Origin: Gnetum montanum
Taxonomy: Eukaryota > Streptophyta > Gnetopsida > Gnetales > Gnetaceae
DNA: 64,000 bases
Assembly (NCBI GenBank): GCA_015680685.1
Contig: MNCI01023267.1
Location: 274,210-338,209, forward strand
Direction: 5' to 3'
Shown: positions 10,843 to 22,900 of the stretch, piece after piece
Layout: each line of letters starts with the position of its first letter
How positions within the stretch are numbered: position 1 is the stretch's first letter
The notes under the pieces: model-generated
The model's database searches: none
Seen by the model: the letters and a program-made list of their open reading frames with translations, nothing else
What the model was told of the DNA's origin: nothing
Made by a program: the position numbers and the translations under genes

Positions 10843-11273
10843 GCATGTTGACACTTAGAAATTTTTCACATTTGCCTTCAAACACAAGGGGAGTTTTTGC
10901 CATTTTTAGAGCCAAGAGCCTTCCAAAGCCCATAACTTCCTAACCTCTTATCTAAATCTACTTGTTCTTTGACCCTACAGTTATCAGAGGTGAGCTTTAC
11001 ATTATGGTGTCACAAACCTATGGTTTTTGATAGAAATTTTTTTGGAATTTTTCTAACTTCCATAGGGTTTAACTAATAAAATAATATTAAATGTCACAAA
11101 TTCATCTAAGTTAAACATTACTAACAAACTCAGGTAGCCATTACAATAAGATAATAATAAAATAATATTAAAATAATCAATATGCCATGATCACAACTTG
11201 GCTTAAGTGTAACTAGCTAAAGGGGAGAAGCTATCAAAGTGTTAAAAGTTACACATAAAATGCTAGGCCATAT

Positions 11274-11285
11274 TTGTGATCATAG
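11274..11285 (+). other. Splice-acceptor-like site before ORF3 (copy G)
   Basis: TTGTGATCATAG ends exactly before the ATG of ORF3 at 11286. Copies B, D and E have the same TGTGAT-NNN-AG at this place. Confidence 0.55.
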
Positions 11286-14108
11286 ATGGTGCCAAAGAGA
11301 ATATTTGAAGGAGAACCATCCAGACGATGGGAGAAGCAATCACAAGGGGGAAGGGGCTAGTAATCATAATAATCCTAAGAGGGATAAGTAGAAATGCACG
11401 CCACAAGACCTCTTTGAAAGGAGCCTAAAGTGTAATTTGTTAATCAAATTCCCATAGGGAAGATAAGCTAGTTGAGGCAAGACAAGCTGCCAAGGCCATG
11501 ACTGAACTTGGAGGTCATCTTGACCAAGGCTTGATTAAGAAAAATTCATTCTAAAGAGGTCCAAAGTGCGGTTCCCCAACAACTTATCTTTGGATCCTTC
11601 TTGGACATGGCACTAGAAGAGGTGAAGACTTAATTGCAAGAATCTCCCATTTGGCCTATCCTCATTTTTAGTGGGGAGTGGTACATGGAAGAGACTTACC
11701 TCTTTTGAAATAATAGATAAGCAGATGAAACGATGAAGATCAAGAAAATTAATGTGTCCTATTCGGTCCAAGCCATTGTAGAGCCCCCTAGGTTACCTAA
11801 CAGTGGGGTAACTTTAGCAAAGATTTCCATGGACACAAACCCATATTTCAAAAAGGAATGGGTCCAATGGTGCTATGGAGTGGATTGTAAGGATTATGAT
11901 GCACTCACCAAGGTAGAGAGGGTTTATTTTAAGATTGCAATCTATCACCTACATTGAATGGTGAGGCCAAGCAAGATCACCACCTTCTCTACTTGTGTAT
12001 GTGCCACTCCAAGTAAAAACTTTCTAGTCAACCTCCCATAGCTTATCTTCTTTGAAATGGAGAGAATGAGCATGGGAGGAAGACACTCCCCTTTCCTTAG
12101 CTTGTTAGAAAACTTTACAAAAGGGGAGGAATAGCCCATTACACTAATGACATGATTCATCATGCTCCTACTGTATCTTAGCAGGAGATGATGAAAGATA
12201 AAGCATCCACAAAATTGCTTAAAGAGGAGTGACCACCACCACCACCACCTCCTTAAAAAAATGCTAAAGGATCATGTCACAATTGAGCATATCAAGAAGC
12301 TCCATGAGCAACTTCTGCAATAGTAGTAAGAAGGACCAAGTGATGGGGAGCCTTTAGTCTACTAGCTAGCTTTGAGCCATTTAAATGAAGCAACCCAAAG
12401 AATAAGTTGGTTGGAAGAGACTATGCCACTATTTTCTGCACAACAAATTTATGCATCCACAAGATCGAATCTGAGTGCCTGAGAGGTAATAGTGTCCATC
12501 CTTGAATAGTAGGGATTCCTAGAGATCTCTAAAAAATGCCACACTTCCTCGATGCACCTAGAGAAGGGTAAGGAGGTAATTATTTTGGTGATGTAGCACC
12601 ATGAATAGGAAACAACAATAAAGGTGGTGGTTGATCATGTAGTAGAGGCCTTAAACGCTCCTACAATTGCTATGCTAAACATTGGTACACTCTAAGATGT
12701 GCAAACATCTATAGGAGTAGGTAATGGAAGGCTAAGTGTAGCCCAACATGAGAAGGTGTTGGACTGAATGATGGGAATTAGGCAAACTCTTCTGGAGATC
12801 TTCAATCTCCTGAAAAAATCACTGTAATGAGTCAGAGCTACCAGAGTCCAAGGACAAGATCATCATTTCCAACATCCAACTTGAGGTAGCCACAACTAAA
12901 AACTAATGGTTGGCTACCAAAGTTGTGGAATTGAGAGCCTAATTGGCCAATCCTATCATTCTTAGCTAAGAAATTACAAGAAATAAAGCTTTTTTATAGC
13001 TTCAAAACAAACTCAAAAAAGAATGCAAAGAAAATTATAGTATTTAATGCATCCTTATTAGAGGCTTTTATCTACAACACCAATAAGGACTTGTCGCAAG
13101 TCTTTAAGAAAACCTCACTTTGACCACGAACATTCACCACCTACGAAATGTCAGGGCACAAAAGGATTAAATGGTTGAATTTGTGTGACAATAGTAGGAG
13201 CAGCTTGCTAAGATAAACATGGACTTAAGGAGAGTGACAGTCAAAAATTAATATCTCTCAATGAAGGAAGTTTATGCCCTTTGCCAGAAAACAACCATTA
13301 AGGTAACTTCTTGGAATAATGAGGCCTTGAAACTTGAACATGTAAAGAATCATCACAGGGACTAGGTTGGGCTCCTCAAGGAGGTGAATGAAAAGGAGAT
13401 TCAATTGGCAAAGGCAAAAATGAATGAGGCCCTTCAACAACTCCAATAAAGAGATGATGTTTGACAACCAATATTTGATGAATTAAGTGTTTACAACAAA
13501 GTAAAAATTTTCTTGAAGGAGTTGCAGATTGAACAGATGATGGAATACATGGAGTTTACTAACCTCTATTATGCAAACTTGGAAATGCTGATAACAAGAA
13601 GGCTACGGTTAGAGTTGTAGAAGCAGGTGGCTAGCTCATACCTCCTCTATGAGGCTGAGTTCAAGCATCATAAGGACATAAAGTAAAAGCTGGAAATAGC
13701 TAACGTAAAGCTTGAAGTTCTTAAGAGCTAATTTACAGACTAATGATTAGTTGCTGAGAACCTAGCCAAGAGCATGAATGACTACCATGAGCTATAGAAC
13801 CTTATCAAGATGTTTGATGTTGAATGTAAGCAATTTGCAGCGTGGCTTATCAACATCAAGGAATAGTTTCTAGAAGTGCCCTATCTATGGGACATTCTTG
13901 TACTAGTCCACATTGGTGATGCCATGTGGACTATGTACGATCCATAGAGGAAGGAGGAAAAGATGAAGGCATTGTTGGATGTCTTTCGCCTTCCACTAGA
14001 AGTAGCAACTATAGCAGGAAAGTCGTAGCCATCACCTCAGCCTCAATTGCCCACTGCCACATGCATCAAAGATTAGGGAAGGTTCTTCAACACCCTAAGA
14101 GCCTCTAG
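11286..14108 (+). pseudogene. ORF3 of element G, conserved protein of unknown function
   Basis: This is a large gene in the place where envelope-like genes sit in related elements, now broken by many stops. The N-terminal part (11286-12130) contains the block SGEWYMEETYLF (about 11670), then MKIKKINV and a VQWCYGVD...DYDALTKVERVYFKIAIYHL segment, all shared with element E and partly with B. The central part is charged. From about 13258 to 13900 it is rich in heptad-like Leu/Ile/Lys/Glu and matches the coiled coil of B (MKEVYALCQKTT, EYMEFTNLYYANLEML). The C-terminus (FAAWLINIKE..., WTMYDP) also matches B. I see no clear signal peptide or membrane anchor, so a true envelope role is not supported. 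Function unknown. Confidence 0.65.
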
Positions 14109-14350
14109 CTCTTAGCATTATTTGATCTTCCCTTCATCTTTGGCCATTACAGGATTTCTAGCTATCCAATTTTGCAAGGGTGTTCAATTTTGTTCTCCTA
14201 AACACCCATTTTTGTAATCATTGTAAATTCATACAATCGACCACTTAGAGTTAGTTAGTAAGTAAGTTAGTCAGTGGTTCTATACATTTCCAATTTTTTA
14301 AGAAGCTCAATTATACTTTTGTTCACTTGAGGATGAGTTTTGAATTAGTC

Positions 14351-14359
14351 ATGAGGGTA
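14351..14359 (+). other. Polypurine tract of element G
   Basis: ATGAGGGTA lies directly before the 3' LTR, as GTGGGGGTA does in B (31115-31123) and CATGGAGGTA in D (57691-57700). It primes plus-strand DNA synthesis in the family. Confidence 0.65.
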
Positions 14360-15184
14360 TGATGACTCACAAGTTGGGCTGCGTCAACACATGCTCATTG
14401 ACACATCCCTGTTAATGCATTGGTTGATGCATCGATGCAATGTCTATTTTTTCCTTATATAGATGCACATACCCACCACATTTATGACATCATTGAGTCA
14501 ATAGCATAATGAAGTTCTTGCTGTTTCATTTTGTAAGAGTTAGAATATTTTCTAAGTGCCCATAGTAGGACTTCAAGGATTGTATGAATCCTTATTTGAG
14601 CATCAATGTACTTGAACAACTTGAGGTGATGATAAAAAAGACGAGATTCTTGAAATGCCTTACAACACTTAGAATAGATTAATGTTTACTTTTATGCACT
14701 TTACTATTCATGAACTTTACCTTCATGTTCTTAAGTAATTAATATGCTTAATTAATACACATGAGTACGACCACCTCGAGCATATCATTAACGCTTGGTA
14801 ATCCCTGCAGTATTATCGCTTGGTAAGCCAGTAGTATCATAATGAGTTTAAGATGTGTACGGAAGGTGGGCTCATATACTTATGTTAGAAAATAGACTAA
14901 GGCATTAGATAGTTACTTAAATTAGTTTCTAATTAATCACTTTATTTCACACTTAGGATAATTAAAATAAAATATAAAAATCAATACAAATCATGTGCCT
15001 TGGCTTCCACTTAACCACACACTTCCACCTTCACAAATGAAGCCAAGAAGATAACAATCACATCCTCAAGTCACTATCTTTGCTGTTGGCATTTGGAGAG
15101 CTAAAGTTCATGAAATTTGATTGGATTGCTAGTGAATGCTTGTGATTTGTATGGTTGGGTGTAGGGACTACTTATTGCTCATCA
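14360..15184 (+). mobile_element. 3' LTR of element G
   Basis: This 825-bp LTR starts TGATGACTC and ends GCTCATCA. It has the TATA box at 14456-14461, the CTTGGTAA repeat at about 14797-14845 and the terminal GGTTGGGTGTAGGG block shared with the other Athila-like LTRs. The 5' LTR is not in the window, so the insertion cannot be dated. Confidence 0.8.
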
Positions 15185-16101
15185 ATAATAAAATACAACT
15201 TATAAAATCTTGAAATTAAAAGTGGAGAAGACTCATAGTTCATTCAATAGAAAATGTGTTATTAAACTAAAATAAATTTATGAAAGTTGCCAAAAATGTT
15301 TTGTAGTAACTTTCAAAGTACAATCCATACAAAAATAAATTATTTTAAGCAACTAAAACTTAAACCCTACATACACCATACCAATCGTTTAAAAAGTTAA
15401 AATAAAATAAAAATTATAAATGAAACTTAGCTTAAAATTAAGCCTCTAATTATTTTTGCTATATGCATTACCCTCTACATTAACTTACTGACCCTAACCT
15501 TCAAAAGGCATATCTCCTTTACTAAGTCTTTACAGTAGGCTTTTTATTCCTTTGGCAATTACTAGTAGAACTTCTAATAAAGGTACAAATTAATATTAAG
15601 TTCTGCTTCTTTAATTTGAAGTGACCTAAATAAATCAAGGAAAGGAGAACATGAACCAAGGTTAAGTGACAAACTAGTTTATGATTTTGGAGGAGAGTTA
15701 AGCAATGCAAGGTTGCTTACTTTTCCTTCCTCCAAAACAAAATTACAAGGTGGAAACAAGGAAAAGTGAAGAGTAGGAAACTGAATTTAGGTAGCACTGA
15801 TAGTTCTAAGCCTTCTCCCAATTCTAAATTTTCTTCCTTTATTGTTGTCCATCCCCCTTCAAATATTAATTTTCTTCTTCTTTTGCTATTAGGCTTCTGC
15901 CAACTATTTGTCTTCCTTAATTGTTTAGCTCCTCCCATCTTGTCAAGTCTTACACACAAAGACAAAACTAAAATGGCAAAAAACAACGTCATGGTTTGTT
16001 TAATAAGGTAAAGGAGAAGACCAAAAGTCATATAATCATTAATTAACTAAAAGGAAAGATCCTTTCCATTCATAAATGATATACAATAAATTCATTATTT
16101 G
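15185..16101. other. AT-rich interval, no gene recognised
   Basis: Short frames on both strands around 15522-16031 overlap each other and have no recognisable domain. One plus-strand frame has a Leu-rich stretch from low-complexity CTT repeats. I see nothing that can be supported as a gene. Confidence 0.5.
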
Positions 16102-16896
16102 TGATGTTGCATGTCATCATGCGATGTTGTAGATGTGATGTATCTCTGGTGGGTATTGGTTATAAGTATCATTCGCATATTGCATTGAAGGCACCATTTG
16201 GTCATAATTATAGCTAAACTCTATTAATTTGATTTTCTAAATTCATTATTAGTCAATGTGTACCTGTAGCATGGTTTGAAGCAATTGTATGATGTTTTTA
16301 TTTGAGTGGAATGTTCTTAGACACATTGCATGACAAACAATAAAGATTGAGATTGTTTCTCTCCATTGTAGTATTTTGACTTAGAATAGATTTTATTTTC
16401 AAAACATTTATTTTTCAATGTTTTTTTACATTCCAGCATACTTAGCTTGATGAAATGCATTTATATGCATAATAGTAACTTGGCAAAATGAGTACAACTA
16501 GTTTCAAGCTTGTGATCGATTGGTAACCTAGTATTAATTTTGCTTGGTAATCCCAATAGTGATTATACTTGTCTAGGACATGTATGGAAATAAAACATGG
16601 ATTCTTATTGTCCTTAGGCTAGATTAGAATTTATTTCTATCATTAACTAGCTTAATTAATTAAATTCTATATTTACCTTATTTGCATAATAATTGAACAA
16701 TATTATGTCATGTGCCTCACTATTGACTAAACCACACACCTTTGAAACATAACCATCGAAGTGAGAAGACAATGACCTGTGATCAATTCTCAACTATCTA
16801 GAAGCCATGCTAGGTCCATCTACTGATTACAACAAGGTCACTTACAATGTTTGTGATTTGCATGATTGGATATAGGACATGCTCCACTACTAATCA
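16102..16896 (+). mobile_element. LTR of decayed Athila-like element H
   Basis: The segment starts TGATG and ends with a decayed form of CACTCATCA. It shares the AATAAAGAT(T/C)GAGATT block, the CTTGGTAATCCCAAT repeat and the end region (GATTGGATATAGGAC) with other LTRs of the group. The PBS follows after one base, as in A, B and D. The start is less certain than the end. Confidence 0.65.
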
Positions 16897-16897
16897 T

Positions 16898-16915
16898 TAG
16901 CATCATTGTTGAGGA
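16898..16915 (+). other. Decayed tRNA-Asp primer binding site of element H
   Basis: TAGCATCATTGTTGAGGA differs from the tRNA-Asp site at seven positions, and all seven are G-to-A or C-to-T. Confidence 0.65.
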
Positions 16916-17030
16916 TGATTATAGTATTTGTAGAATGGTTGATATCATAAACAATGGTGGTTAAGAGTTAAATGATTTATCTTTTACAAGTATGTATATT
17001 TTAATAGAGCTACACACACATTAATTCAAC

Positions 17031-18664
17031 ATGTGTACTTCTTGTAATGTTGATTCCCCACCTATTGATACCATTGTAAGGGACAATGACATGACCAATA
17101 GAAATGATGATGATGCATCTTATTAAGTGAAGGTTATTTACCATTGTCTAGATCCTTACTATTTAGAATTTGCCTTTATTTTCCACCAAGATGGACAAAT
17201 GAGATGGTGAAACATGTTAGGCAACATTGTGTTGCTAATTGATAGGACAACTCCATTAATGCCCACTATTGCATTGATGAAGATTAGATTGGAAGTAGTG
17301 ACAAATGAGTATAAAGTGGTTAATGAAATTCCTAGAATATATTAGCCTACTTAAGCCCAACTCATAAAAGATCATTTCATGAAAGCTAGCTAAGAGATTG
17401 CTAAGGGAAAGGGTATCGCTATCCTATTGACATATCAGTTAGAGAAGGAGGACATTAATTATCACTTAGAAGATCCTATTACCAATAATCTCCTATCTTC
17501 AACATTAAAAAACCAAGCAATCCATGACTACACTAAACCTTAGCAAGCAACCAAAGAAGAGGTGGAACAAGACCCAACACAAGGAGGGTTTCTAGGCCTT
17601 AGTCTTTCAATAGGCAAAGAAGAGACAATCAAAGGGCTCATGGAAAAAGAGTAAGCAATAATGGCTCTCCTAGTTTTCTATCTTCTTTATCATCGTTATT
17701 GTCAAGCTCTCACAAGGATGAGTGTTGATAGGAAGGAAGAGCCACAAGTAGATGACAAGATAGATAATCTAATGTAGATGACAAAAGAAACTAGGAAAAA
17801 TAATATTGTAGAAACAGAAATGAAAGTACAGATGGTGATCAAGACAAAGATCACTAGTACAAAAATGATAGAAGGCATGATAGAGAACATTGAAGGGTAC
17901 ATTTTCATGACATAGACTATGATTATGATGAACAAAATGATTATGAAGAACCCTTATTGGCTATAAGGAGTATGATAAACATCAAAGAGGATGTTAGAAT
18001 ACCAACTAGGCATCAAAGGAAGAACAACATTAAGTAGTATGACATGAATAATATTTTAAAATTTAAGGGAAGCTACAATGTAGATTTGTAGAATCATCCT
18101 TAAGCCTTCCATGATGACCATGCCTTTCAAAATATTACAAATGAATGCTAAAAGCTCAAGATATTGCCAAGAACACTGATTAAAGAAGTTGAGAGTTAGC
18201 ACAAATCCTTAGAACTAGGTTCTATTTGCAAATGGGATACTATGTTGAAGCTATTCAATGACAAGTACCAGACATATTCAAGGGTGTCTAATTTAAGGAA
18301 GCAAACCTAGGGATGGAGACAAGGGAATCATAAATCCATTGATGCAACTTTGGGTACATACTATTCACTTCTACATAGGTGCCCAAGTCATGGCTTCTCT
18401 TAACAATAATAACTTAGGCATATCATAGATGGTTATGAAACAAGATAATAGAGACTCTTGGGGTCTATGGCTAAGGGAAATTAGAAGCAATACAAGCCCA
18501 TTACATGCAAAGACTTATTGATCAAGTCACCAAAGAGAAAAAAGAACTTAAAAATAAAAAATAAAAAATGCAAAGGAGTGCACCACGAACGAATAAAAAT
18601 GTTCATACCTATGAAATGAGGGAAGATGAAAACCCAATGGAGAAGGTAATTCAAAAGAACGGAT
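17031..18664 (+). pseudogene. gag of element H, heavily decayed and truncated
   Basis: A start codon at 17031 is equivalent to that of D (49391). No long open frame remains, but the DNA aligns with the gag of D: a CAACATTGTGTTGC block near 17221, the NNI(L/P)..F.G.YN.D block near 18040-18090, and FNDKYQTYSRVSNLRKQ at about 18258-18310 followed by the LLHRCPSHGFS block. The similarity stops at about 18664, where single-copy-looking sequence begins. There is no pol or 3' LTR. Confidence 0.65.
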
Positions 18665-19452
18665 CTCAAAATTTTCTTATATACACTGCAAAGTTACTGG
18701 AATAAGTACCTTTTTTCAATAACCGGCTGGTCCGTCAATATTTTGACCTTCACCTCCTTATACTTGATTAACTTTGTCGGACATAACAAACTCCTGAGCC
18801 TCGATTTTGACCGCTGTCTAAGCGATCCATTGTGTTGAATTCCACTTGCCAGTGCTGTGTAAGCTTCTCCCTTCAACCTTCTGGTCAATAATCTGCGTTC
18901 TCTGTCGAGCATTGATTTTCACTCGATTGAGTTACTTTGCCACAGCTTTAGAAACTGCCATTAATCGTTAATTTTAATTAAATTTTTTATAAAAATAAAA
19001 AGTCAAATTAAAAAATCATTTAAAAAATGAACAGCTGTAAATTTAATGTAAAACTAATAGGCAAGCAGAAAACAGTCTACGCATACATGTTTTCCAAAAG
19101 AAATTTCAATTCCCGATCATTCCTTTGTTAAAGAAATTTAAAAGTATACGTAAAGAGTTTAGAAACACAAAACTTTTGTCAGAGTGAATAATTTCACCAC
19201 ATTCCAGTTTCCATATTCCACATTTACAATTTTCAATGTTAAAAAATTCTAGCGTATCTTGCATGTTTCGCCCTTCAATTTATCTTCATTTTTGCTGGTA
19301 TCCGTTTGTCTCACGGTCAACATCATTTTGCGGCCCTTTGGCTATGCATGGTAAGTTGTTTTCCGAGTCGAATGACTTCCAAATTTTCAGGTCATTTGTT
19401 TAAACCAACGTCCAGTTTTTTTCAACTTTATAATCGTACGCGCCAAATACAC

Positions 19453-19515
19453 GAAAACGCGTATTGCAAATTTTCAATAAAAGGGAAAACGCGTATTACA
19501 ATTTTCAATAAAAGG
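19453..19515 (+). repeat. Tandem duplication of about 32 bp upstream of the GLR gene
   Basis: GAAAACGCGTATTGCAAATT... (19453-19484) is repeated at 19485-19515 with one missing base and one change. Each unit has a MluI-like ACGCGT core. Confidence 0.8.
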
Positions 19516-19760
19516 GAAACATGTGTTTGTTCCAGGATGCTTGGAAACAGTCCAAACCTGGACTCATAGTCAATACGGCTCCACGACCTGGACTCTGAAA
19601 CAACGACCAGTTCAGCGAAATTAAAATAAAGACTTTATCTATCTACTCCGTTTACATCTTATCCCTTTTTGAATGACTTGATCGATCGAGCTCGCAAGAC
19701 TTTACCATTTGGTGCTCGAACTCGAGTTCTGGAGTCGAGTTAACTTGAACGTCAACAAAA

Positions 19761-19810
19761 CATGTTCTGCTATTCAAAGTCTAAACACGTTCTGCTATTC
19801 AAAGTCTAAA
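19761..19810 (+). repeat. Tandem duplication of 25 bp upstream of the GLR gene
   Basis: Units 19761-19785 and 19786-19810 differ at one base and lie about 165 bp before the start codon. Confidence 0.9.
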
Positions 19811-19972
19811 CAAATAACGTTTCTGTCCTCGTTTCTAAGACTAAACTCCCTCTAACCCTGGCGTACTACCTGAGCGAAAGAGTCTTCCCTTCAAGCAACA
19901 GATGATAAAGCTAAGATGCAGATGTTATGGCCTTCTGCATATATGCACAAGCGAGTTCATCTTTGAGTATTC

Positions 19973-22900
19973 TTGAACGCTATGGATTTTGCAAGGAAAT
20001 TGTACAAGTTGGCCATGGTGGTATTATTTTGCGCAAGCACTGGATTTGCAGCACAGGCACAAACAAATATAATCAACATAGGAGCTCTGGTGGAGAGGGA
20101 TGCAACAATAATCGGTGCAATAGCCAATACAATGGCGCAAATGGCAGTGGAGGACATCAACAACTCCTCCGATATTCTAAATTCTACGACTCTGTATATC
20201 AAAGTGCTGGACGGGAAACAGAACGCAGTGGCAGGAGCATTTGCCGTGGCGGATCTCATAAAAAACAACACGGTCGCCATCGTCGGGCCGCAGTCGTCCG
20301 CCGCGGCAGAAGTAATAGCCACAATTGCAGGAGCAGCGCACGTGCCTGTGGTCACATTCGCTGTCTCAAATCCGACGGTGAACCTGCATCGCTTTCCCTA
20401 TTTTATGCGCTTATCTCAAAGCCACACAGTGCAAATGAGGGCCGTAGCAGACATTGTGAAGAATTTCAGGTGGAAACAGGTTGTGGTGCTCTACCTCGAC
20501 GACGAGCTTGGCACCGGCGGTCTCCCGGTTCTTTCCGATGCTCTCAGAGACGCTGGCTGCAAAATCGTAGACAGGTTTCCATTCTCTCCGCAGATGAATT
20601 CTACTTCTCTGGAAGCGGCTTTGAATCAACTGCGCTCTCTGCAGACGCGCGTTTTTATCGTTATCATGCGTGCGGACCAGGGAATTCCGCTCTTGTTGGA
20701 GGCTAAGAAATTGGGGCTCATGAATAGTGAGCAAGCTTGGATCTTCACCGAGTCCTTCCAAGGAGGATTCGAGTCTCTGAACCCGAGCATTTTGGATTCC
20801 TTTACGGGCGTGTTGGGCATCCGGACATCGCTTCGTCGGACCCCAACCTTAAGGAAGTTCTATGAAAGATGGCGGAGCCGATTTCAGTCTCAGATTCCTG
20901 CGACGATTCCTGCGACGTTGCAGAATCCGCTGGGTACGAGAGCCATCGCACTGTACGAAGCCGTGTGGGCCGTGGCTTATGCCATCGATGCTCTTGTCCA
21001 AGAACAAAAGGAGGGTACCTTCTCCCTCAATTTCAGCGAACCCATTTCTGATGTCGACCTCACAAGCCCGATCTTCGGTATAAAGCGATTCGCGCAAGGT
21101 GAGCTTCTCAAACAGAAAATACTATCAGTGAATTTTACAGGGCTCGGGACCTTTGTGAGCTTTAATGGCGACGGTGAGCCTTCTGATTGTAAATACGAGA
21201 TCATCAACATTGTGAGGGAGAAGGGCAGGACTTACAAAGTGGTGGGTTCCTGGACATTAACCAACGGTTTGCAGATGAATTCTAGCATGATTGTTTGGCC
21301 TGGTGGATCCAAGGGTCAAGTGCCGAGAGGGTTCAAAATCCCTTTGGAAGGTAAAAAGCTAAGAATTGCAGTTCCGTATCAACAAGGATTTGCCCGGCTC
21401 GTCAATGTTAGCCAGTCTGCGTCTCATGGATACAACGTTACTGGTTTCTGCGTGGATGTATTTGAGGCTGCAGTGTCCACTCTCGGGTTTGACCTGCCCA
21501 GAGAATATATCCCTTACACCAAGGGAAATGCCTCATTTGATTATTACGACCATATTATACAGCAAATATACCTTCAGGTGCATGCGTTATATTAGTTATT
21601 TATTGTAACGTATCATTTTGTTACATGTTTTCGTATGTTAAAAAGTTAATGGATTCTGTTTTTGTCTTTATTGAAACTCAGAACTTTGACGCCGCGGTGG
21701 GACCTTTCGCAGCGACAGCAAACCGAAGTAATTACGTGGATTTCACACAGCCTTACTCAGAAACAGGCCTCGTTATGACTGTTCGCTACGACTCAGGGGA
21801 GGACACCGAGGGATTTTACAGTTTCGTGAAACCATTTTCTGCTCCGCTATGGCTGGCTTCATGGATCGCCTTTCTTCTTTTCGCTGTTATCATCGCTGCA
21901 GTGAATAGATTGCTAGGTCATGATCCAGCTCCAGCTCCAAGTGCAGGTACTAGCACCTCTTTAACAAACATTGCATTTTCTTTTTTCTTTTTGGCTTTCC
22001 ACCCAACAGCTTAATTATTGACTTTGGTAAACCGCTATGTTCTGCGGATTCCATCACCGGGACATCGCTCAACGACAACTAGTCTCCAAAGGCATATGGT
22101 ATGAATGTTTCACCATGTATATACAGTTGAACTTCGAAGAAGGAAAAAAATAAAAAAACGGAAAGCAGTTTCTAACTCTTTGCTCTGTGTTGTGGTTTCC
22201 TACCGTTATGCAGGATGGCGTTCTCTTTATTGTTCTTCATGCACAGTAAGACCCTTCTCAAAAACTCAATATTTTCTGAGTTTCAATTTTATATTTTAAG
22301 CGTAAAACTGTACATCCGTTTTGACAGGAAATCAACTATCTAATATTAAATTATATCTTTTTTCTCTGCAAACCAAAGGTTCCATTCTTGTATATGTACA
22401 GTGTGTCCTACTCAATCTTATGATTTGACTTTTAGAAGAAGGGAAAATTTGCCCTAACGAAATTGGAAATTAAATTTTCACTTAAAGCCAACTTTTTGAA
22501 TGTATCGGACTAATTTCAAGGATACGATGAACATGCAGAAAGTGAGGATGCAAGGACGCACATGGTGAGGTCGATGATGGTGATATGGATGGTGATGGCA
22601 CTGGTATTGGTGTCGAGCTACCAAGCCAGTTTTTCATCGTTGCTCACGGCGAGGCAGCTGAGCCCCAAGGCCATGAGCCTGCAGGACGTGCTCCGCCGCA
22701 ACCAGTCGGTGGGCTACCATTACGGGGGCTTCGTAGGCAAGTACCTGGAGCGTGAGGAGGGCGTGGCTGAGAACCTGCTGGTGGGCCTCAAGTCCATGGA
22801 CGAGTACAGGACCTGCCTCGATAACGGCACCGTCGTGGCCATCTTCGAGTCGGAAGCGACCACCAAAAACATATTTCTGGCGACGTCGTGCAACAAGTAC

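Larger units (their letters stand above)
10414..11285 (+). other. Post-pol spacer of element G with conserved signals
   Basis: There is no coding frame. The stretch holds the covarying hairpin (10468-10518), a copy of the LTR promoter core with TATA (10784-10842), a good splice-donor-like CAGAG/GTGAGC (10985-10995), and a splice-acceptor-like site ending at 11285 directly before ORF3. Compared with D about 1.4 kb of T-rich spacer between integrase and hairpin is absent. Confidence 0.6.
18665..19972 (+). promoter_or_regulatory. Upstream region of the GLR gene
   Basis: This stretch has no retroelement similarity that I can see. It contains two short tandem duplications (19453-19515 and 19761-19810). 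A minus-strand frame at 18912-18694 (72 codons, rich in Arg, Leu and Lys) has no recognisable domain and could be a gene fragment or chance. No convincing TATA box can be assigned; the transcription start is not visible from sequence alone. Confidence 0.4.

Noticed and set aside
15766-16011. Leu-rich frame that could be a small secreted or membrane protein
   Set aside because: It overlaps an equally long frame on the other strand, has no domain and comes from CTT-rich sequence.
18694-18912. Minus-strand 72-codon frame upstream of the GLR gene
   Set aside because: No domain is recognisable and a stop precedes it in the same frame; it was kept only as a remark in the upstream region.
19927-20706. 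A 259-codon frame overlapping GLR exon 1
   Set aside because: It is out of frame with the GLR exon, is rich in Arg, Ser and Gly, and is explained by the higher GC content of the exon.
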